Assembly (NCBI GenBank): GCA_036939355.1
Contig: JALLAP010000248.1
Span: forward strand, 1 to 17,031
Length of the DNA: 17,031 bases
Source: Thalassiosira profunda
Taxonomy: Eukaryota; Bacillariophyta; Thalassiosirophyceae; Thalassiosirales; Thalassiosiraceae
Reading direction: 5' to 3'
Below, in pieces: positions 15,545 through 17,031 of the stretch. The notes beneath the pieces are model-generated. The model was not told where the DNA came from. It made no database searches and saw nothing but the letters and a program-made list of their open reading frames with translations. The stretch's first letter is position 1, and each line of letters opens with the position of its first letter. A program made the position numbers and the translations under genes.

Positions 15545-16600
15545 ATGATGACCGCTTTGCAGGCATGGGCGGCGGCCCTGGCGGCGGCGCTATTGACGCC
15601 TCCTCCTCTCGGCGCGGGGGCGTTCTCCCTCGGCAGCCGCCCCCGCCGGCGTCGCCTTCCTGCGTCACCGGCGCCTCAACTTGATGCGCAATCCAGAGGC
15701 GACGCGGTCGCTGAGCCCATCAACAACATATCGGTGGGACGATACGAGCACAAGGGCTTCAACTTGACCTACCTCTACAAGCCCGCCGCGCCCGGGCGGG
15801 AAGGCGACCGTCCCGTTGTCCTCGTTCATCCGGTCGGGGTGGGTCTTTCGTCTTGGTTCTGGATTAGGACGATGGAAGCCTACGCGGACAATCCGCCCCT
15901 TTACGCGCCCGATTTGATTGGGTGCGGCCTCGCCCACGGGGCCGACGCGTGGGATCCCGAGGAAAAAGGATTGTTCTTCCCGCTGAGCTGGGTGGAGGGG
16001 GTGGAGGCGTTGATGGACGAGGTGCTGGACGACAGAAAAAGCAATGGGGGGTGCCTGGTCGTCGCGCAGGGAGGGCTGGCGCCCGTGGGGATAATGCTGG
16101 CCGAGCGGAATCCAATTCGCGTGGAGGGCTTGCTGCTCGCGTCTGCTCCTACCTACGCGGACATCACGACAGCAATCCCCGAGCAGGAGCTGCAACGAAA
16201 TTACAACTTCCTTTGCTCTCCCGTATTCGGAGGGTTGGCGTTCGCAGTGCTGGAATCCAGGGCTATCATTAGATTCTTCTCCGATCTCTTTCTGTTCGAG
16301 GACAAATGCGACGAGCAATGGATGGACGAGGTCGAGAAAGAAACGTGCAAAGAGGCCAGGACTCCGGTGCAGGCGTTCAACGCTGGCCTGCTGCAGCATC
16401 GGAGTTTCGAGGAGGATCTGCGGAAAATGCCGCAGCCCTTGCTCGTGCTTTCGGGGGACGGAGACAAGCGTGCGTCGGACCGGGTGCCGTACCGAGAAGA
16501 GCTGGACAATTGCAAACTCGCGACGCTGCCCGGATGCAACGTGCTTCCTTGGGAAAACCCGGCGGGGGTGGTCGAATGCATAAAGGAGATGGGATTCTAG
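15545..16600 (+). CDS. Plastid-targeted alpha/beta-hydrolase-fold protein, catalytic residues lost
   Basis: The product has 351 residues from tandem ATGs at 15545 and 15548. Residues 5-26 are an Ala/Leu-rich signal peptide ending GAGA, followed by F27 and an Arg-rich transit-like stretch (SRPRRRR), so plastid import is likely. The fold is that of alpha/beta hydrolases: VVLVHPVGVGLSSWFW at 91-106, APDLIGCG at 121-128, the elbow region VVAQGGLAP at 172-180, LLVLSGDGD at 299-307 and LPGCNVLPWENP at 328-339. The nucleophile position of GxSxG holds Gly176, and the position of the usual catalytic His holds Val333; only an acidic residue near 305-307 remains. The HPxGVGLS segment recalls a cyanobacterial and plastid family known to me only by this signature. 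It is probably non-enzymatic or uses another mechanism. It is divergent from ISN1 and upstream of the V-ATPase gene on the same strand. Confidence 0.85.
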   Translation: MMTALQAWAAALAAALLTPPPLGAGAFSLGSRPRRRRLPASPAPQLDAQSRGDAVAEPINNISVGRYEHKGFNLTYLYKPAAPGREGDRPVVLVHPVGVGLSSWFWIRTMEAYADNPPLYAPDLIGCGLAHGADAWDPEEKGLFFPLSWVEGVEALMDEVLDDRKSNGGCLVVAQGGLAPVGIMLAERNPIRVEGLLLASAPTYADITTAIPEQELQRNYNFLCSPVFGGLAFAVLESRAIIRFFSDLFLFEDKCDEQWMDEVEKETCKEARTPVQAFNAGLLQHRSFEEDLRKMPQPLLVLSGDGDKRASDRVPYREELDNCKLATLPGCNVLPWENPAGVVECIKEMGF

Positions 16601-16661
16601 ACCAGCAACACATCTCACAGCATTGCAGTTCTTCCTTTCCTCTTTGACTTTGCCAAAGGAT

Positions 16662-16700
16662 GTAAATACGTACTAGAGTTTCTAAGTAACGTAAATACGT
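16662..16700 (+). promoter_or_regulatory. Duplicated gtaaatacgt element upstream of the V-ATPase gene
   Basis: The 10-mer gtaaatacgt occurs at 16662-16671 and 16691-16700. The second copy runs into cacg, forming TACGTCA, the core of bZIP binding sites (including the TGACGT core recognised by aureochromes). It lies about 185-220 bp upstream of the V-ATPase ATG. Function is inferred. Confidence 0.35.
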
Positions 16701-16790
16701 CACGCGAGCCGGCCTGCCCGGCGCGAAAGGCGAAAGCAACAGAGCCAACTAACCCGCCCCAACGGCAGCAAGCCCCCGGCACGCCAAAGC

Positions 16791-16883
16791 CGCGGCTCCT
16801 CGCGGCTCCTCCCCCACGCCGCAGCGGCCCCCACCCCCACCTGGCCGCCCGGCAACCCCCTCGCCCCCACCCCCACCGCCACC
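16791..16883 (+). other. C-rich 5' leader of the V-ATPase gene
   Basis: The 10-mer cgcggctcct occurs twice in tandem at 16791-16810, followed by a very C-rich, G-poor tract up to the start codon. It is likely 5' UTR or core promoter and recalls the pyrimidine-rich leader before the lipase gene. Confidence 0.5.
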
Positions 16884-17031
16884 ATGTCGCGCTGGTTCCG
16901 CTCCGAGCACATGGAGTACATCTCCTTGATCGTCAACGAGGACGCCGCCCACGACTGTTTGGCCGACCTCGGCAAGTTGAGCGCCATCCAGTTCACGGAC
17001 CTGAACCCCGACCTCACCCCCTTCCAGCGCC
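16884..17031 (+). CDS. V-type proton ATPase subunit a (partial, N-terminal 49 residues)
   Basis: The ATG at 16884 has an ideal Kozak context (gccaccATG). The visible residues, MSRWFRSEHMEYISLIV, then DCLADLGKLSAIQFTDLNPD and LTPFQR, match the start of the V-ATPase 100-kDa subunit a family (FRSExM...LGxLxxxQFxDLNP...FQR). Subunit a forms the proton half-channels of the membrane V0 sector and its N-terminal domain contacts the V1 stator, acidifying vacuoles and endomembranes. The rest, about 750-800 residues in this family, lies beyond the right edge. Confidence 0.9.
   Translation, partial: MSRWFRSEHMEYISLIVNEDAAHDCLADLGKLSAIQFTDLNPDLTPFQR

Noticed and set aside
15665..16618. 317-codon open frame antisense to the plastid hydrolase-like gene
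   Set aside because: Composition is Arg/Pro/His-rich without family motifs; the plus strand has a clear fold and presequence.
1..17031. Prokaryotic-style systems, CRISPR arrays, tRNA/rRNA genes, transposons
   Set aside because: No regularly spaced repeats, cloverleaf-like sequence, transposase or reverse-transcriptase motifs were seen; introns and gene content are eukaryotic.

Overview
The window is nuclear DNA from a compact eukaryotic genome, most likely a heterokont (stramenopile) or related alga with a red-derived secondary plastid. Evidence: kinesin, formin and V-ATPase genes; three small spliceosomal introns (94, 105 and 104 nt) that all begin GTGAGT or GTGAGC and end in AG; Kozak-like starts instead of Shine-Dalgarno sites; and three proteins whose N-termini look like signal peptides ending in a Phe at the cleavage point (TSA|F, AEA|FAP, GAGA|F). 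That 'ASAFAP'-type bipartite presequence marks plastid import in diatoms and relatives. I cannot name the species. Ten genes in 17 kb is very dense.

Layout. 1-1976 (-): N-terminal 658 residues of a kinesin-4-like motor, running off the left edge. 2461-3408 (+): small nuclear-looking protein with seven C-x4-C-x9/10-C-x2-H zinc-knuckle repeats, divergent from the kinesin across a 484-bp spacer with an 11-bp inverted repeat. 3485-8038 (-): intronless 1517-residue multidomain formin (PH-like, ankyrin, WW, four LLAQIKSR motifs, three WASHC3-like motifs, FH2). 8407-8613 (-): 68-residue PET117-like cytochrome oxidase assembly protein. 8819-10069 (+): plastid-targeted SAM methyltransferase. 10466-11647 (+): plastid-targeted PAF-acetylhydrolase-like lipase with no stop codon before the next gene. 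11648-12975 (+): three-exon protein with a MYND finger at each end. 13112-15084 (-): IMP-specific 5'-nucleotidase (ISN1), two exons, broken only by an assembly duplication around a single N at 14517. 15545-16600 (+): plastid-targeted alpha/beta-hydrolase-fold protein that has lost its catalytic Ser and His. 16884-17031 (+): start of V-ATPase subunit a, cut by the right edge.

The genes do not form a pathway or operon. Three of the ten carry apparent plastid presequences and two of these are lipase-fold proteins, which may be chance. Items most worth a second look: the formin architecture (no proline-rich FH1, its own WW domain, tandem WH2-like motifs), the open frame joining the plastid lipase to the MYND protein, the plastid pseudo-hydrolase, the head-to-head telomere-type repeat at 10153-10178, and the assembly artefact in ISN1. 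I see no CRISPR, tRNA, rRNA, transposon or virus gene.
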